Of a stretch of 64,000 nt of DNA, positions 40,627-49,559 are shown piece by piece. Position 1 is the stretch's first letter. Each line of letters opens with the position of its first letter. The notes beneath the pieces were generated by a model. That model was not told the DNA's origin and did not search any database. It saw only the letters and a program-made list of their open reading frames with translations. Origin of the DNA: Lysobacter_K koreensis (GTDB taxonomy: Bacteria; Pseudomonadota; Gammaproteobacteria; Xanthomonadales; Xanthomonadaceae); the NCBI RefSeq assembly GCF_042677045.1, contig NZ_JBHTIH010000006.1, positions 80,977 through 144,976 on the forward strand. The letters run 5' to 3'. The translations under genes were made by a program, and so were the position numbers.

Positions 40627-41028
40627 TCAGGCGTTGTTGACGTGCGTGCGGATCGCGTCGAGCAGTTCTTCGCGGGTGAATGGTTTGGTCAGGTACTGCT
40701 CGGAACCCACGATGCGGCCACGCGCCTTGTCGAACAGGCCGTCCTTGGACGACAGCATGATCACCGGCGTGCGCTTGAACAGCTGGTTGTTCTTGATCAG
40801 CGCGCAGGTCTGGTAGCCATCCAGGCGCGGCATCATGATGTCCACGAAAATGATCTGGGGCTGCTGGTCGGCGATCTTGGCCAGTGCCTCGAAGCCGTCG
40901 GTGGCGGTCACCACGTCACAGCCCTCGCGCTTCAACAACGTCTCGGCAGTCCGACGGATGGTCTTGGAATCATCGATCACCATGACCTTCAAGCCGTCGA
41001 GGCTGCCGTTGCGACCCTCGTCTTGCAT
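40627..41028 (-). CDS. pilG: Twitching-motility response regulator PilG
   Basis: 133 residues, one receiver domain: VMVIDDSKTIRRTAETLLKR, phospho-acceptor Asp63 in IIFVDIMMPRLDGYQTCALI, and SSKDGLFDKARGRIVGSEQY then LTKPF. The high similarity to PilG, the length, and the first position in the operon decide the name. The ATG was chosen because GGGGGAGC lies seven bases upstream; an in-frame extension of 28 residues was rejected. Promotes pilus extension in characterised systems. A good sigma-70 promoter lies about 55 bases upstream. Confidence 0.95.
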   Translation of the reverse strand: MQDEGRNGSLDGLKVMVIDDSKTIRRTAETLLKREGCDVVTATDGFEALAKIADQQPQIIFVDIMMPRLDGYQTCALIKNNQLFKRTPVIMLSSKDGLFDKARGRIVGSEQYLTKPFTREELLDAIRTHVNNA

Positions 41029-41083
41029 TCTTTGCTCCCCCTGGCGAACGCCGCGCTGTCCCCGGCGCTCCGCGTAGATGTCC

Positions 41084-41112
41084 TTTATTCCAAGCCGCGT
41101 CCAGCCTGTCAA
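41084..41112 (-). promoter_or_regulatory. Sigma-70 promoter of the pilG operon
   Basis: On the minus strand a perfect TTGACA (41107-41112) is followed after 17 bases by AATAAA (41084-41089). The expected start is about 45-50 bases before the pilG ATG. The -35 lies within a small palindrome (CCTGTTGACAGG). Confidence 0.6.
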
Positions 41113-41214
41113 CAGGCAATTTTTGTCACAACAAATCTGAACACGACCACATTGCGTCAGGCGCGCTGCAGGCGCCTGCTACCATCGCCGCCACCACCTC
41201 GCACAGCCCCGCCC

Positions 41215-42171
41215 ATGCCCCTCGACATCGTCGTCGTGATGGACCCGATCGGGTCGATCAAGATCGCCAAGGATTCGACGTTTGCGATGTTGCTCGAGGC
41301 CCAGCGCCGCGGCCACCGCCTGTTTTACGTGATTCCCGGCGGCCTGTCGCTTCGCGATGGCGCCGCCCACGCCCGCATGGCGCCCCTGGGCGTACGCGAG
41401 GACGCCGGCGCCTGGTTCGAACTGGGCGCGGCGTCACAGGTGGCGCTGGGCGCCGGGCACGTGGTGCTGATGCGCAAGGACCCGCCAGTCGACGCCGAGT
41501 ACATCCACGACACCCAGATCCTCGGCTTGGCCCAGCAGGCCGGGGCGCGGGTGCTCAACGACCCGCAGGGCCTGCGCGACTACAACGAGAAGCTGGCCGC
41601 GCTGCTGTTCCCGCAGTGCTGCCCGCCGACCCTGGTCAGCCGCGACCTGGCCGCGCTCAAGGCGTTCGTGGCCGAGCACGGCGAGGCGGTGCTCAAGCCG
41701 CTCGACGGCATGGGCGGGCGCTCGATCTTCCGCGCCCGCGCCGGCGAGGCCAACCTCAATGTGATCCTCGAGACCCTGACCCAGGGCGGGCACAGCCTGG
41801 CCATGGCGCAGCGCTACCTGCCCGAGATCAGCGCCGGCGACAAGCGCATCCTGCTGGTCGACGGCATCCCGATCGACTACTGCCTGGCGCGGGTCCCGCA
41901 GGGCGACGAGTTCCGCGGCAACCTCGCCGCCGGCGGCAAGGGCCACGGCCAGCCGCTGAGCGAGCGCGACCGCTGGATCGCCGCCCAGGTCGGGCCGGAG
42001 ATGAAGCGCCGCGGCATGCTGTTCGTGGGCCTGGACGTGATCGGCGACTACCTGACCGAGGTCAACGTCACCAGCCCGACCTGCATTCGCGAACTCGACG
42101 CACAGTTTGGGCTCAACATCGCCGGCACACTGTTCGATGCGATCGAAGCAGGAATTCCAGGCACGGCATGA
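41215..42171 (+). CDS. gshB: Glutathione synthetase GshB
   Basis: 318 residues, family length. The prokaryotic GshB signature begins VMDPIGSIKIAKDSTFAMLL. The ATP-grasp motifs follow: VLKPLDGMGGRSIFR near residue 165, GDKRILLVDGIP, the substrate loop FRGNLAAGGKGHGQPL, and GLDVIGDYLTEVNVTSPTCI near 275. It joins gamma-glutamylcysteine and glycine. A larger in-frame extension upstream is non-coding. The stop overlaps the tonB start (ATGA). gshB-tonB next to pilG is a known arrangement in xanthomonads and pseudomonads. Confidence 0.96.
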   Translation: MPLDIVVVMDPIGSIKIAKDSTFAMLLEAQRRGHRLFYVIPGGLSLRDGAAHARMAPLGVREDAGAWFELGAASQVALGAGHVVLMRKDPPVDAEYIHDTQILGLAQQAGARVLNDPQGLRDYNEKLAALLFPQCCPPTLVSRDLAALKAFVAEHGEAVLKPLDGMGGRSIFRARAGEANLNVILETLTQGGHSLAMAQRYLPEISAGDKRILLVDGIPIDYCLARVPQGDEFRGNLAAGGKGHGQPLSERDRWIAAQVGPEMKRRGMLFVGLDVIGDYLTEVNVTSPTCIRELDAQFGLNIAGTLFDAIEAGIPGTA

Positions 42172-43058
42172 GCGCAGTTGCGGCAGGGGCCACCGCCGGT
42201 GGCTACGGCGGGGTCGGCGAAAACCAGCGGCTGGGCGCGACCATGGCGCTGTCGGTGCTGGTGCACGGCGTGCTGCTGCTCGGCGTGGGCTTCGCGCTGG
42301 AAACCGCCGCGCCGGTGATGCCGACCCTGGACGTGATCCTGACCCAGACCGCCAGCGCGCTGACCCCCAAGCAGGCCGATTTCCTCGCCCAGGCCAGCAA
42401 CCAGGGCGGCGGCGAGCACGACAAGACCACCCGCCCGCGCGACAACCAGTCCGGCGCGGCGCCGCAGGCCGAGCCCGGGGTCGCGCCGCGGCCGCTGCGC
42501 GCGCAGTCGCCGGCGCCGCAACCGGCGACCCAGGCGCGCGTGGTCAGCAGCGCCCGCGGCGAGGCGCAGGTGGCCACGCCCCGCGCCACCCCCGCGCCGA
42601 GCGAACGCCCGCTGCCGGTCGGCCGCGAGAAGATCGAGCGCGACATGCGCATGGCGCGGCTCGCCGCCGAGATCCACCTGCGCTCCGAGCGCTACGCCAA
42701 GCGCCCTAAGCGCAAGTTCGTCTCGGCCAGCACCCAGGAGTTCGCTTGGGCCGGCTACATGCGCGAGTGGGTCGATCGGGTCGAACGGATCGGCAACCTC
42801 AACTACCCCGACGAGGCACGTCGGCGCCGATTGCAGGGCCAGGTGGTGATCTCGGTGGCGATCCGCCGCAATGGCACGGTCGAGCGCGCCGACATCGTGC
42901 AATCCAGCGGCACCCCGCTGCTGGATTCGTCGGCGCTGCGGATCGCCAAGCTGGCCGAGCCTTACCCGCCGCTGCCCAAGACCGACGACAACCCCGACAT
43001 CCTGCACGTCACCCGGACCTGGAATTTCCTGCCCGAGGGCGCGCTGGTCGACGAGTAG
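42168..43058 (+). CDS. tonB: TonB-family energy transducer
   Basis: 296 residues. One transmembrane helix near the N terminus (MALSVLVHGVLLLGVGFAL, about 26-45) with cytoplasmic N end, then a long Pro/Ala/Arg-rich periplasmic linker (about 70-150) and a helix. The C-terminal TonB domain contains IGNLNYPDEARRRRLQGQVV then ISVAIRRNGTVERADIVQSS and SALRIAKLAEPYPPLP. TonB proteins transmit proton-motive force to outer-membrane receptors; no exbB/exbD neighbour is in the window. Its start overlaps the gshB stop. Confidence 0.92.
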   Translation: MSAVAAGATAGGYGGVGENQRLGATMALSVLVHGVLLLGVGFALETAAPVMPTLDVILTQTASALTPKQADFLAQASNQGGGEHDKTTRPRDNQSGAAPQAEPGVAPRPLRAQSPAPQPATQARVVSSARGEAQVATPRATPAPSERPLPVGREKIERDMRMARLAAEIHLRSERYAKRPKRKFVSASTQEFAWAGYMREWVDRVERIGNLNYPDEARRRRLQGQVVISVAIRRNGTVERADIVQSSGTPLLDSSALRIAKLAEPYPPLPKTDDNPDILHVTRTWNFLPEGALVDE

Positions 43059-43070
43059 CCACGGTGCGCC

Positions 43071-43144
43071 TGTAGGTCGGGGCCTGCCCGGACTGCTTCA
43101 GCGGCGGCGCGGAGAAAAGCGATCCGAGCAGGCTCGGAGCTACA
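43071..43144. repeat. REP-like inverted repeat between convergent tonB and tsaB
   Basis: Arms 43071-43092 and 43123-43144 begin TGTAG and pair at 18 of 22 positions, enclosing about 30 bases. Location and form match other REP doublets in the window, although the core sequence differs. Could also stop transcription from either side. Confidence 0.6.
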
Positions 43145-43164
43145 AACTCAGGGCGTGGAACCCA

Positions 43165-43863
43165 TCACTGCCGCGATGCGCGCAGCGCCTGCTGCTCGGC
43201 GCTGGTGAGCGCGACGTTGTTGCGCAGGTAGGCCGGCTCGACGCGCTCGGCCTCGATCGCTTCGCCCCGCTCCCAGGCCTTGACCGCCAGCCGCGCGACA
43301 TCCGCCGCGCGGGGCAGCGCACCGGCGTCGATGTGGTCGAAGCGCGCCGCCAGGCGCCGTGGCAGCGCGCCGTCGCTGGCGGCGAAGCCGGTGCCGACCC
43401 CGTGCCAGCCGCTGGCCTCATCCGGCAGCGCGACAGCGTCGGGCGCGGCGAGCAGTTCGTCGCCGATCGCGAACGTGTCGCCGTCGCGCAGCTCATACGC
43501 GGCCGCATAGACCTCGCCCATGCGCGCATCGATCGACGCCAGCACGCGCGTACCTTGGGCCTGCAGCGCCAACGCCGCCAGCGTCGACACCGGCAGCAGC
43601 GGCCGGTCGAGCGCGAGCGCGATCCCTTGCGCGATCGCGATCGCCAGGCGCACGCCGGTGAACGCGCCGGGGCCGCGACCGAGCGCCACCGCGTCGAGCT
43701 GCGACTTCCGGATGCCGGCTTCGGCGAGCAGCTGTTCCGCCCATGGCAGCGACAGCTCGGCGTGCCGGCGCGGCGCGAGCTCGAAACGCTCACGCACCTC
43801 GCCGTCGATCCACAGCGCGACCGAGCACGCCTCGGTCGCGGTTTCGAAGGCCAGCAGTTTCAT
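43165..43863 (-). CDS. tsaB: tRNA threonylcarbamoyladenosine biosynthesis protein TsaB
   Basis: 232 residues, actin-like ASKHA fold: LAFETATEACSVALWIDG at the N terminus, RRHAELSLPWAEQLLAEAGI, and the phosphate loop VALGRGPGAFTGVRLAIAIA then QGIALAL. TsaB pairs with TsaD and TsaE to make the t6A modification of ANN-decoding tRNAs. It is the last gene of the mrcB-to-tsaB minus-strand run, 13 bases after the VOC gene. Confidence 0.95.
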   Translation of the reverse strand: MKLLAFETATEACSVALWIDGEVRERFELAPRRHAELSLPWAEQLLAEAGIRKSQLDAVALGRGPGAFTGVRLAIAIAQGIALALDRPLLPVSTLAALALQAQGTRVLASIDARMGEVYAAAYELRDGDTFAIGDELLAAPDAVALPDEASGWHGVGTGFAASDGALPRRLAARFDHIDAGALPRAADVARLAVKAWERGEAIEAERVEPAYLRNNVALTSAEQQALRASRQ

Positions 43864-43876
43864 GGCGCTCGCTTCG

Positions 43877-44305
43877 TCATGCCGGCGCCTGCGACGGATC
43901 GTTCGGGTTGGGTTGCCACAGCTCGACCAGGTGCCCTTCCGGGTCCATCACGTAGCCGAACTTGCCCTGCTCGCTGTCCTCACCGCGCTCGAGCACGTTG
44001 CAGCCTTCCTCGCGCAGGGCCGCGAGCGTCGCATCGAGGTCGTCGACGCGAAAATTCAGCATGAAGGGCTTGTCGCTGGGCGCGAAGTACTCGGTGCTGG
44101 CCTTGAACGGCGACCAGACCGTGCAGCCACGCTCGCCGGTGGGCGCGTCCTGGCCCTCGATCCGGTTCCAGTGGAACAGCGCGCCACCCCAGTCCTCGAC
44201 CCCGAAGCCCAGGTGCTTGGCGTACCAGGCCGAAAGCTGCTCGGGATTGTCGGACTTGAAGAACACGCCGCCCAAGCCGTGCACGCGCGGTTTCGTGTCA
44301 GCCAT
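43877..44305 (-). CDS. VOC (glyoxalase-fold) family protein
   Basis: 142 residues. Two VOC modules are visible: GLGGVFFKSDNPEQLSAWYA then KHLGFGVEDWGGALFHW, and FMLNFRVDDLDATLAALREE then DPEGHLVELWQPN. The final Glu of HLVELWQ is the usual metal ligand. Substrate unknown. The ATG chosen overlaps the helicase stop by eight bases, so it is translationally linked; an in-frame upstream extension of 19 residues is unlikely. Confidence 0.88.
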   Translation of the reverse strand: MADTKPRVHGLGGVFFKSDNPEQLSAWYAKHLGFGVEDWGGALFHWNRIEGQDAPTGERGCTVWSPFKASTEYFAPSDKPFMLNFRVDDLDATLAALREEGCNVLERGEDSEQGKFGYVMDPEGHLVELWQPNPNDPSQAPA

Positions 44306-46388
44306 GGACCTGCTCCTGCGAAGGGTGGGACAGCGATTCTGCCGCAAAGAACCCGGCGACATCCTCGGCCGCGCGCGTGCGCGGCAGCGGCGGCAGCGAC
44401 TCCAGGAACACCCGGCCGTAGCTCTTGGACAGCAGCCGCGGGTCGCACAGCACCAGCACGCCGCGGTCGGTCTCGCTGCGGATCAGGCGGCCGGCGCCCT
44501 GCTTGAGCGCGATCACCGCCTGCGGCAGCTGCTCGTCGCGGAACGGGTTGCCGCCGGCACGGCGGATCGCCTCCAGCCGCGCCTCGAACACCGGGTCGTC
44601 CGGCGCGCCGAACGGCAGCTTGTCGATCACCACCACGCTGAGCGCATCGCCGGCGACGTCGACGCCTTCGCGGAAGCTCGCCGCGCCCAGCAGCACGCCG
44701 TTGCCGGAGGCGCGGAAGCGTTCCAGCAGCAGCGAGCGCGGCGCCTCGCCCTGCACGAACAGCGGCCAGGGTCCGCCACGCAGCAGCTCGGCGGCTTCGC
44801 GCAGCGCGCGGTGCGAGGCGAACAGCACGAACGCGCGCCCCCTGGAAGCCTCCAGCACCGGGCGCAACGCCGCGACCATCGCCTCGTTGTAGCCGCGCAC
44901 GGTCGGCTCGGGCAGGCCTCGCGGCAGGTAGCACAGCGCCTGGCGTTGCCAGTCGAACGGGCTGGGCGCGAGCAGCGTGGTCGGGTCGTGCAGGCCGAGC
45001 TTGGTCGCGTAATGGTCGAAACGGCCGCCGACCGCGAGCGTGGCCGAGGTGAACACCCACGCCGCCTGCGAGCGCACGCGGTGTTCGGCGAGCGGACCGG
45101 AGACGTCGAGCGGGGTGCGGCTGAGGCGGAAGCCGCGCGCGGTGAGCTCATACCAGCGCACGCTGTCGTCGTTGCGATCCACCAATGCCCCGGCCGAAGC
45201 GTCCTCTTCAGCACCGCCCGCGGCAGCCTTCGACTCAGCAGCCGCCGCAGCATCCAGCTCGGCGAAATCGTCCGCGTACTCATCGTGCGCCGCGTGCACG
45301 ACCGCCTCGCCGCGCCAGCGCTGCAGGCGCAGCTCGAAGTCGCGCGCACGCACGGCGCAGCCCTCGAACCCGGGCGAGGTCGCGGCCAGCGGCAGCAACG
45401 CCGCGTGCAGTTGCCGCAACGCCAGCGCCAGCGCATCGAACGCGTCTTCGGCCTCGGGCCGTTCGGCGGCGCGCCCGCGGGTGCCACGTACCGGCAGCTC
45501 GTCCATCGCACTGCGCAGCGCGCGCACCGCGTGTTCGAGTTCGCGTGCCGGCGCCTGCAAGGTCGCCAGCGCCGCCGGCACGTCCTTGCATTCGGCCAGT
45601 GCGTCGCGCGCCAGCTCGACCAAGGGACGCGCGCTGAGGTTCTCGCCGAAGAACTGCGCGGCCAGGTCGGGGAGCTGGTGCGCCTCGTCGACCACGAACG
45701 CCTGCGCGCCGGGCAGGATCTCGCCGAAGCCTTCCTGCTTGAGGGCCAGGTCGGCGAGCAGCAGGTGGTGGTTGACGACCACGATGTCGGCCGCCTGCGC
45801 GCGCTGACGCGCCTGCACCACGAAACACTCGCCGAAGAACGGGCACTCGCTGCCGAGGCAGTTCTCGGCGGTCGAGGTCACCATCGGCAGCAGCGGCGAG
45901 TCCTCGGGCAGCGCTTCCAGTTCGGCCATGTCGCCCATCCGGGTGCGGCCGGACCAGGCGACGATGCGCTGGAACTGCGCGGCCAGCTCGCGCGATCCGA
46001 AGCGCGGCTCTCCCTGCGCCTGGCGCATCCGGTAGTGGCACAAATAGTTCGCGCGGCCCTTGAGCAGCGCGGTCTTGAGGCCGGTGCCGAGCGCGTCGCG
46101 CACGCGCGGCAGGTCGCGGTGGTAGAGCTGGTCCTGCAGCGCGCGGGTGCCGGTGGAGATGATGGTCTTCTTGCCCGACAGCAGCGCCGGCACCAGGTAG
46201 GCGAAGGTCTTGCCGGTGCCGGTGCCGGCCTCGGCGAGCAGCGTGCCGCGGCTGTCGAACGCCTCGGCGATCGCGGCGGCGAGGTCCTGCTGCGCCGGGC
46301 GCGGTGCGAATGCGGCGATGTTGCGCGCCAGCTCGCCGCCCTCGACCAGCGCCGCGCGGCTGGCCTGGCTTAACCGACTGTCGACCAC
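44298..46388 (-). CDS. yoaA: ATP-dependent DNA helicase, YoaA/DinG type (XPD-like, Fe-S)
   Basis: 696 residues from a GTG preceded by GAGG. Walker A is LLAEAGTGTGKTFAYLVPAL near residue 48, and the DEAH box is AFVVDEAHQLPD near 235. The Fe-S ligands are the four cysteines of NYLCHYR, ENCLGSECPFFGECFV at about 118-185. Helicase motifs near the C terminus include LLGAASFREGVDVAG, FGAPDDPVFEARLEA and KQGAGRLIRSETDRGVLVLC. It unwinds DNA with damage or structure; YoaA rather than DinG is suggested by length and order. An acidic Ala-rich insertion is present at about 390-420. In operon between a TPR lipoprotein and a VOC gene. Confidence 0.92.
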   Translation of the reverse strand: MVDSRLSQASRAALVEGGELARNIAAFAPRPAQQDLAAAIAEAFDSRGTLLAEAGTGTGKTFAYLVPALLSGKKTIISTGTRALQDQLYHRDLPRVRDALGTGLKTALLKGRANYLCHYRMRQAQGEPRFGSRELAAQFQRIVAWSGRTRMGDMAELEALPEDSPLLPMVTSTAENCLGSECPFFGECFVVQARQRAQAADIVVVNHHLLLADLALKQEGFGEILPGAQAFVVDEAHQLPDLAAQFFGENLSARPLVELARDALAECKDVPAALATLQAPARELEHAVRALRSAMDELPVRGTRGRAAERPEAEDAFDALALALRQLHAALLPLAATSPGFEGCAVRARDFELRLQRWRGEAVVHAAHDEYADDFAELDAAAAAESKAAAGGAEEDASAGALVDRNDDSVRWYELTARGFRLSRTPLDVSGPLAEHRVRSQAAWVFTSATLAVGGRFDHYATKLGLHDPTTLLAPSPFDWQRQALCYLPRGLPEPTVRGYNEAMVAALRPVLEASRGRAFVLFASHRALREAAELLRGGPWPLFVQGEAPRSLLLERFRASGNGVLLGAASFREGVDVAGDALSVVVIDKLPFGAPDDPVFEARLEAIRRAGGNPFRDEQLPQAVIALKQGAGRLIRSETDRGVLVLCDPRLLSKSYGRVFLESLPPLPRTRAAEDVAGFFAAESLSHPSQEQVHG

Positions 46389-46395
46389 GGGCGCC

Positions 46396-46953
46396 TCAGA
46401 ACCGGTTGGGCGCGGCAACGGTGCAGGCGTCGCGTTGCTGGCGCGCGTCGGCGGCGGTGGCCGGCGCGGTCGTCGAAACGGCAACTTGCGGCGGCCGCGC
46501 GTCGCGCACCTGGGCGATCGTTTCCCAGTGCCGGCGGCACAGCGGGCCGACCTTGGAACCGGTCGCGAACGCGCGCTCGGCGTGGCGCTGCGCGTCGTCC
46601 AGCGCGTGCAGCAGCAGTGCCGCCTCGGCGCGCTCCTGCAGCAGCGCCGGGTCGTCGGGGTTGATCGCCAAAGCGCGGTCGAGCGCGGTGGCGGCGGCGC
46701 GGTACGCGCGCTTGGCCTCGAGCGCGGCGGCCTGCTGGCGCAGGTCCTCGACCTGGGGATCACGCAGCGGCTGCACGTCCAGTTCGGTCGCATCGGCGCC
46801 GCCGGCGGCGCGGATCGCGGCGACCGCGGCCACCGCGTCGAAGGTCGGCAATGGCGGCATCTCGGACGGCGCCGTCGCACACGCCGCCAGGGCGAGGCAG
46901 ACAGCAACGCTGGCCGCGCGCGCTGCGTCGCGCCATGTCAGCGCCGACGTCAT
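46396..46953 (-). CDS. TPR-containing lipoprotein, function unknown
   Basis: 185 residues. The lipobox is VAVCLALAAC, with the modified Cys at about residue 25. A pair of TPR helices follows at about 72-140 (RAYRAAATALDRALAINPDD then PALLQERAEAALLLHALDDA). The C terminus holds three cysteines (VGPLCRRHWE, RDACTV). The ATG overlaps the mrcB stop (ATGA), so it is co-translated with PBP1b, and the pairing recalls outer-membrane lipoprotein activators of PBP1b such as LpoB or LpoP. That role is inference; LpoP-type activators are also small TPR lipoproteins encoded beside mrcB. Confidence 0.75.
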   Translation of the reverse strand: MTSALTWRDAARAASVAVCLALAACATAPSEMPPLPTFDAVAAVAAIRAAGGADATELDVQPLRDPQVEDLRQQAAALEAKRAYRAAATALDRALAINPDDPALLQERAEAALLLHALDDAQRHAERAFATGSKVGPLCRRHWETIAQVRDARPPQVAVSTTAPATAADARQQRDACTVAAPNRF

Positions 46954-49367
46954 TCGCCGTCTTCCGGCGGCGGCAGCCGCTTGGCCGGATCCGGTTCGCG
47001 CGGCTCGTCGTCCTCGCGCCGCTCGTCGCGGTCGCCGAAGCCGAACCAGTCGCGCCAGCCGCCGTCCTGCTCGGACTCCTCGTCGACCGCCGGCTGCGGC
47101 GCCGGGCACGGCGTGTAGCCCGGCGCGAAGCCCTGCACGAACGCGAATCGGCGCGCGCCGCCGCAGCCGGCGTCGGTGGTGTTCTGGCCGATCACCCACT
47201 GCCAGTCGAGGCCTTCGTCGGTGACCTTGAGCGGCGCCGTCGGCAGCCGCGCGAAGATCGCCGACCACACCCGCATCGCGCCGGTGGCGCCGTACAGGCC
47301 GGTGGTCTGGTTCTGGTCGTTGCCGACCCAGATCACCGCGAGGTGGTCGCCGGTCCAGCCGGCGAACCAGCTGTCGCGGCCGTCGTTGCTGGTGCCGGTC
47401 TTGCCGGCCGGCGACAGGCGGCCCAGGCCGTCGCGCATCAGCTGCGCGCCGGTGCCGCTCGATACCGCCTGCTGCAGCGCGATCGTGGTCAGGCGCGCGG
47501 CGATCGCATCGCCCTGCTGGGCGGGCGCCGGTTCCTTGTCGTAGCGGTTGACCACTTTACCGTTGGCGTCGAGCACCCCGCGCACCGCGTGCAGCGGCTG
47601 GATCTCGCCGCCGGAGGCGAGGAACTGGTACAGCTGCGCCATCGCGTACGGGCTCTGGTCGGTGGCGCCGAGGATGACCGACGGGTTGGTGTCGGTCTGG
47701 ATGCCGGCCAGCGTGCGCACCAGGTCGGCGATGCGCTCGGGCTCGATCTGCATGCCGACGCGTACCGTGGCCTGGTTGTACGACTGCGCGAGCGCGTCGA
47801 TCAGGCGCACCGTGCCGTGGCTGCGGCCGTCGGAGTTGCCCGGGTTCCAGCGCTTGCCCTTGCCGAGCGTCACCGTGACCGGCGAATCGTCGACATAGCT
47901 GGCCAGCGAGTACTTGCCCGGCTGCGCCAGCGCGAGCAGGTACACGAACGGCTTGAGCAGCGAGCCGACCGGCCGCTGCGCCTCGACCGCGCGGTTGAAG
48001 CCGTGGCCGGCGAAGTCGCGGCCTCCAACCACCGCGACCACCTCGCCGTTGTGCACGTCGGTCATCACCAGGCCCGACTGCAACGGCGCGCGCCGCTTGC
48101 CCAGGCCCTTCAGCGTGCGCGTCACCGCGCCCTCGGCGTAGGCCTGCGCCGATGGCGCCATCCCGCTCATCACGCTCAGGCCGGCGCCGGCGAGGGCGTC
48201 GGCGGGGTAGTCGCGCGCGAGCTGGCGGCGGACCAGGTCGACGTAGGCGGGGAAGCGGTTAGCGGCGACGCTGCCCGGCGTCTTGGTGATGCCCAGCGGC
48301 GCCTTCAGCGCGCGCTGGTACTCGGCGTCGTCGATCAGGCCGGTCTCGTGGAACTCGCCGAGCGCGAAGTTGCGGCGCTGCGTCGCGGCCTCCGGGTTGC
48401 GGCGCGGGTCGTACGCCGACGGTCCCTTGACGATGCCGACCAGCAGCGCGACCTGCTCGGTGTTGAGGTCGCGCAGGTCGCGGCCGAACCAGAACTCGGC
48501 GCCCGCGGCGACGCCGTGGATTGCCTGCGAGCCGCGCTGGCCGAGGTACACCTGGTTGAGGTAGGCCTCCAGGATGGTGCGCTTGTCGTAGCGCGCCTCC
48601 ATCAGCATCGCGTAGAGGATCTCCTTGCCCTTGCGGGTGAAGGTCTGCTCGCGGCCGATGCCGAGCAGGCCACTGCGCGCGAGCTGCTGGGTCAGGGTGC
48701 TCGCGCCCTGGCGCTTGCCGCCGGTCACGTTCTTGAACGCCGCGCGCAGCATGCCGCTCAAGTCGATGCCCATATGGCTGTTGAAGTCGCGGTCCTCGAC
48801 CGCCTGCAGGCCGGTGACGAGCAGCTCGGGCACCTCCTCGATCCGCACCAGCCGGCGTTCTTCCTGCTGTTGGCCGTACAGGGTCGCGATCCGCGCCGGG
48901 TCGAGGCGCACCGACTTGAGCGCCTGCTTGCGGCCGGCATCGCGCACGCTGGCGACCTTGCCGCCGGACAGCACCAGCTCGATGCGGCGGCCGCCGACCA
49001 CGCCGTCGACGTCGTTGAAGCCGCGGCTGGAGATCAGCCAGCGCCCGCCATTGCGCGAGTACGAGCCCGGGCGGCTGCCGTCGCCGTCGCGGTAGGCGGC
49101 CGCGTCGAGTTCGGTCTTGAGCGTGGTCGCGTCGAGCGTCAGGCCGGGCGCAAGTTCCAGCGGCCGCGCGTACACGCGCGTCGGGATCTGCCAGCGCAAC
49201 TGGCCGAAGCGCTGCCCGACTTCGTGGTTCAGGTACAAGGTGTACGGGATCAGGAAGCCCAGGCCGAGGCCGATCGCCGCCAGGGTCCAGGTGACCAGCC
49301 GCCGGCGCCACTGCGGGGCCGGGTTGTCGGGGTAACTGTCGTCTTCGTCGTAATCGATTCGGGCCAC
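46950..49367 (-). CDS. mrcB: Penicillin-binding protein 1B (bifunctional glycosyltransferase/transpeptidase)
   Basis: 805 residues from a GTG. A short cytoplasmic end and one transmembrane helix (LAAIGLGLGFLIPYTLYL) precede a UB2H-like domain (WQIPTRVYARPLELAPG). The GT51 glycosyltransferase has GLQAVEDRDFNSHMGIDLSG with its catalytic Glu and GASTLTQQLARSG, at about 190-365. The transpeptidase carries the nucleophile Ser in RPVGSLLKPFVYL, SYN in AQSYNQATVRVG, and the KTG motif in SPAGKTGTSNDGRDSWFAGW. An acidic Pro/Asp/Arg tail of about 45 residues ends it. It polymerises and cross-links peptidoglycan. First gene of a five-gene minus-strand operon. Confidence 0.95.
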   Translation of the reverse strand: MARIDYDEDDSYPDNPAPQWRRRLVTWTLAAIGLGLGFLIPYTLYLNHEVGQRFGQLRWQIPTRVYARPLELAPGLTLDATTLKTELDAAAYRDGDGSRPGSYSRNGGRWLISSRGFNDVDGVVGGRRIELVLSGGKVASVRDAGRKQALKSVRLDPARIATLYGQQQEERRLVRIEEVPELLVTGLQAVEDRDFNSHMGIDLSGMLRAAFKNVTGGKRQGASTLTQQLARSGLLGIGREQTFTRKGKEILYAMLMEARYDKRTILEAYLNQVYLGQRGSQAIHGVAAGAEFWFGRDLRDLNTEQVALLVGIVKGPSAYDPRRNPEAATQRRNFALGEFHETGLIDDAEYQRALKAPLGITKTPGSVAANRFPAYVDLVRRQLARDYPADALAGAGLSVMSGMAPSAQAYAEGAVTRTLKGLGKRRAPLQSGLVMTDVHNGEVVAVVGGRDFAGHGFNRAVEAQRPVGSLLKPFVYLLALAQPGKYSLASYVDDSPVTVTLGKGKRWNPGNSDGRSHGTVRLIDALAQSYNQATVRVGMQIEPERIADLVRTLAGIQTDTNPSVILGATDQSPYAMAQLYQFLASGGEIQPLHAVRGVLDANGKVVNRYDKEPAPAQQGDAIAARLTTIALQQAVSSGTGAQLMRDGLGRLSPAGKTGTSNDGRDSWFAGWTGDHLAVIWVGNDQNQTTGLYGATGAMRVWSAIFARLPTAPLKVTDEGLDWQWVIGQNTTDAGCGGARRFAFVQGFAPGYTPCPAPQPAVDEESEQDGGWRDWFGFGDRDERREDDEPREPDPAKRLPPPEDGE

Positions 49368-49559
49368 GGGATGACACAATGACAGGGCTGCGCCCAAGTG
49401 GCTGCGAGTCTAGCGCAGCCGCCTGCGTGCCCCGCACGGGGCCGGGCTTCCGGGTTCCGAGCCAGTTCAGAACGCGCGGTTCGGGACAGCCGCGGAGTGC
49501 GGGCACGTTGGGCGCTGTGCTGGAACCACCCGGAGTTTGTGCACGATGGCGATGAACCG

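Noticed and set aside
46851..49382. Plus-strand open frame of 843 codons opposite mrcB
   Set aside because: Shadow of mrcB, which carries all transglycosylase and transpeptidase motifs.
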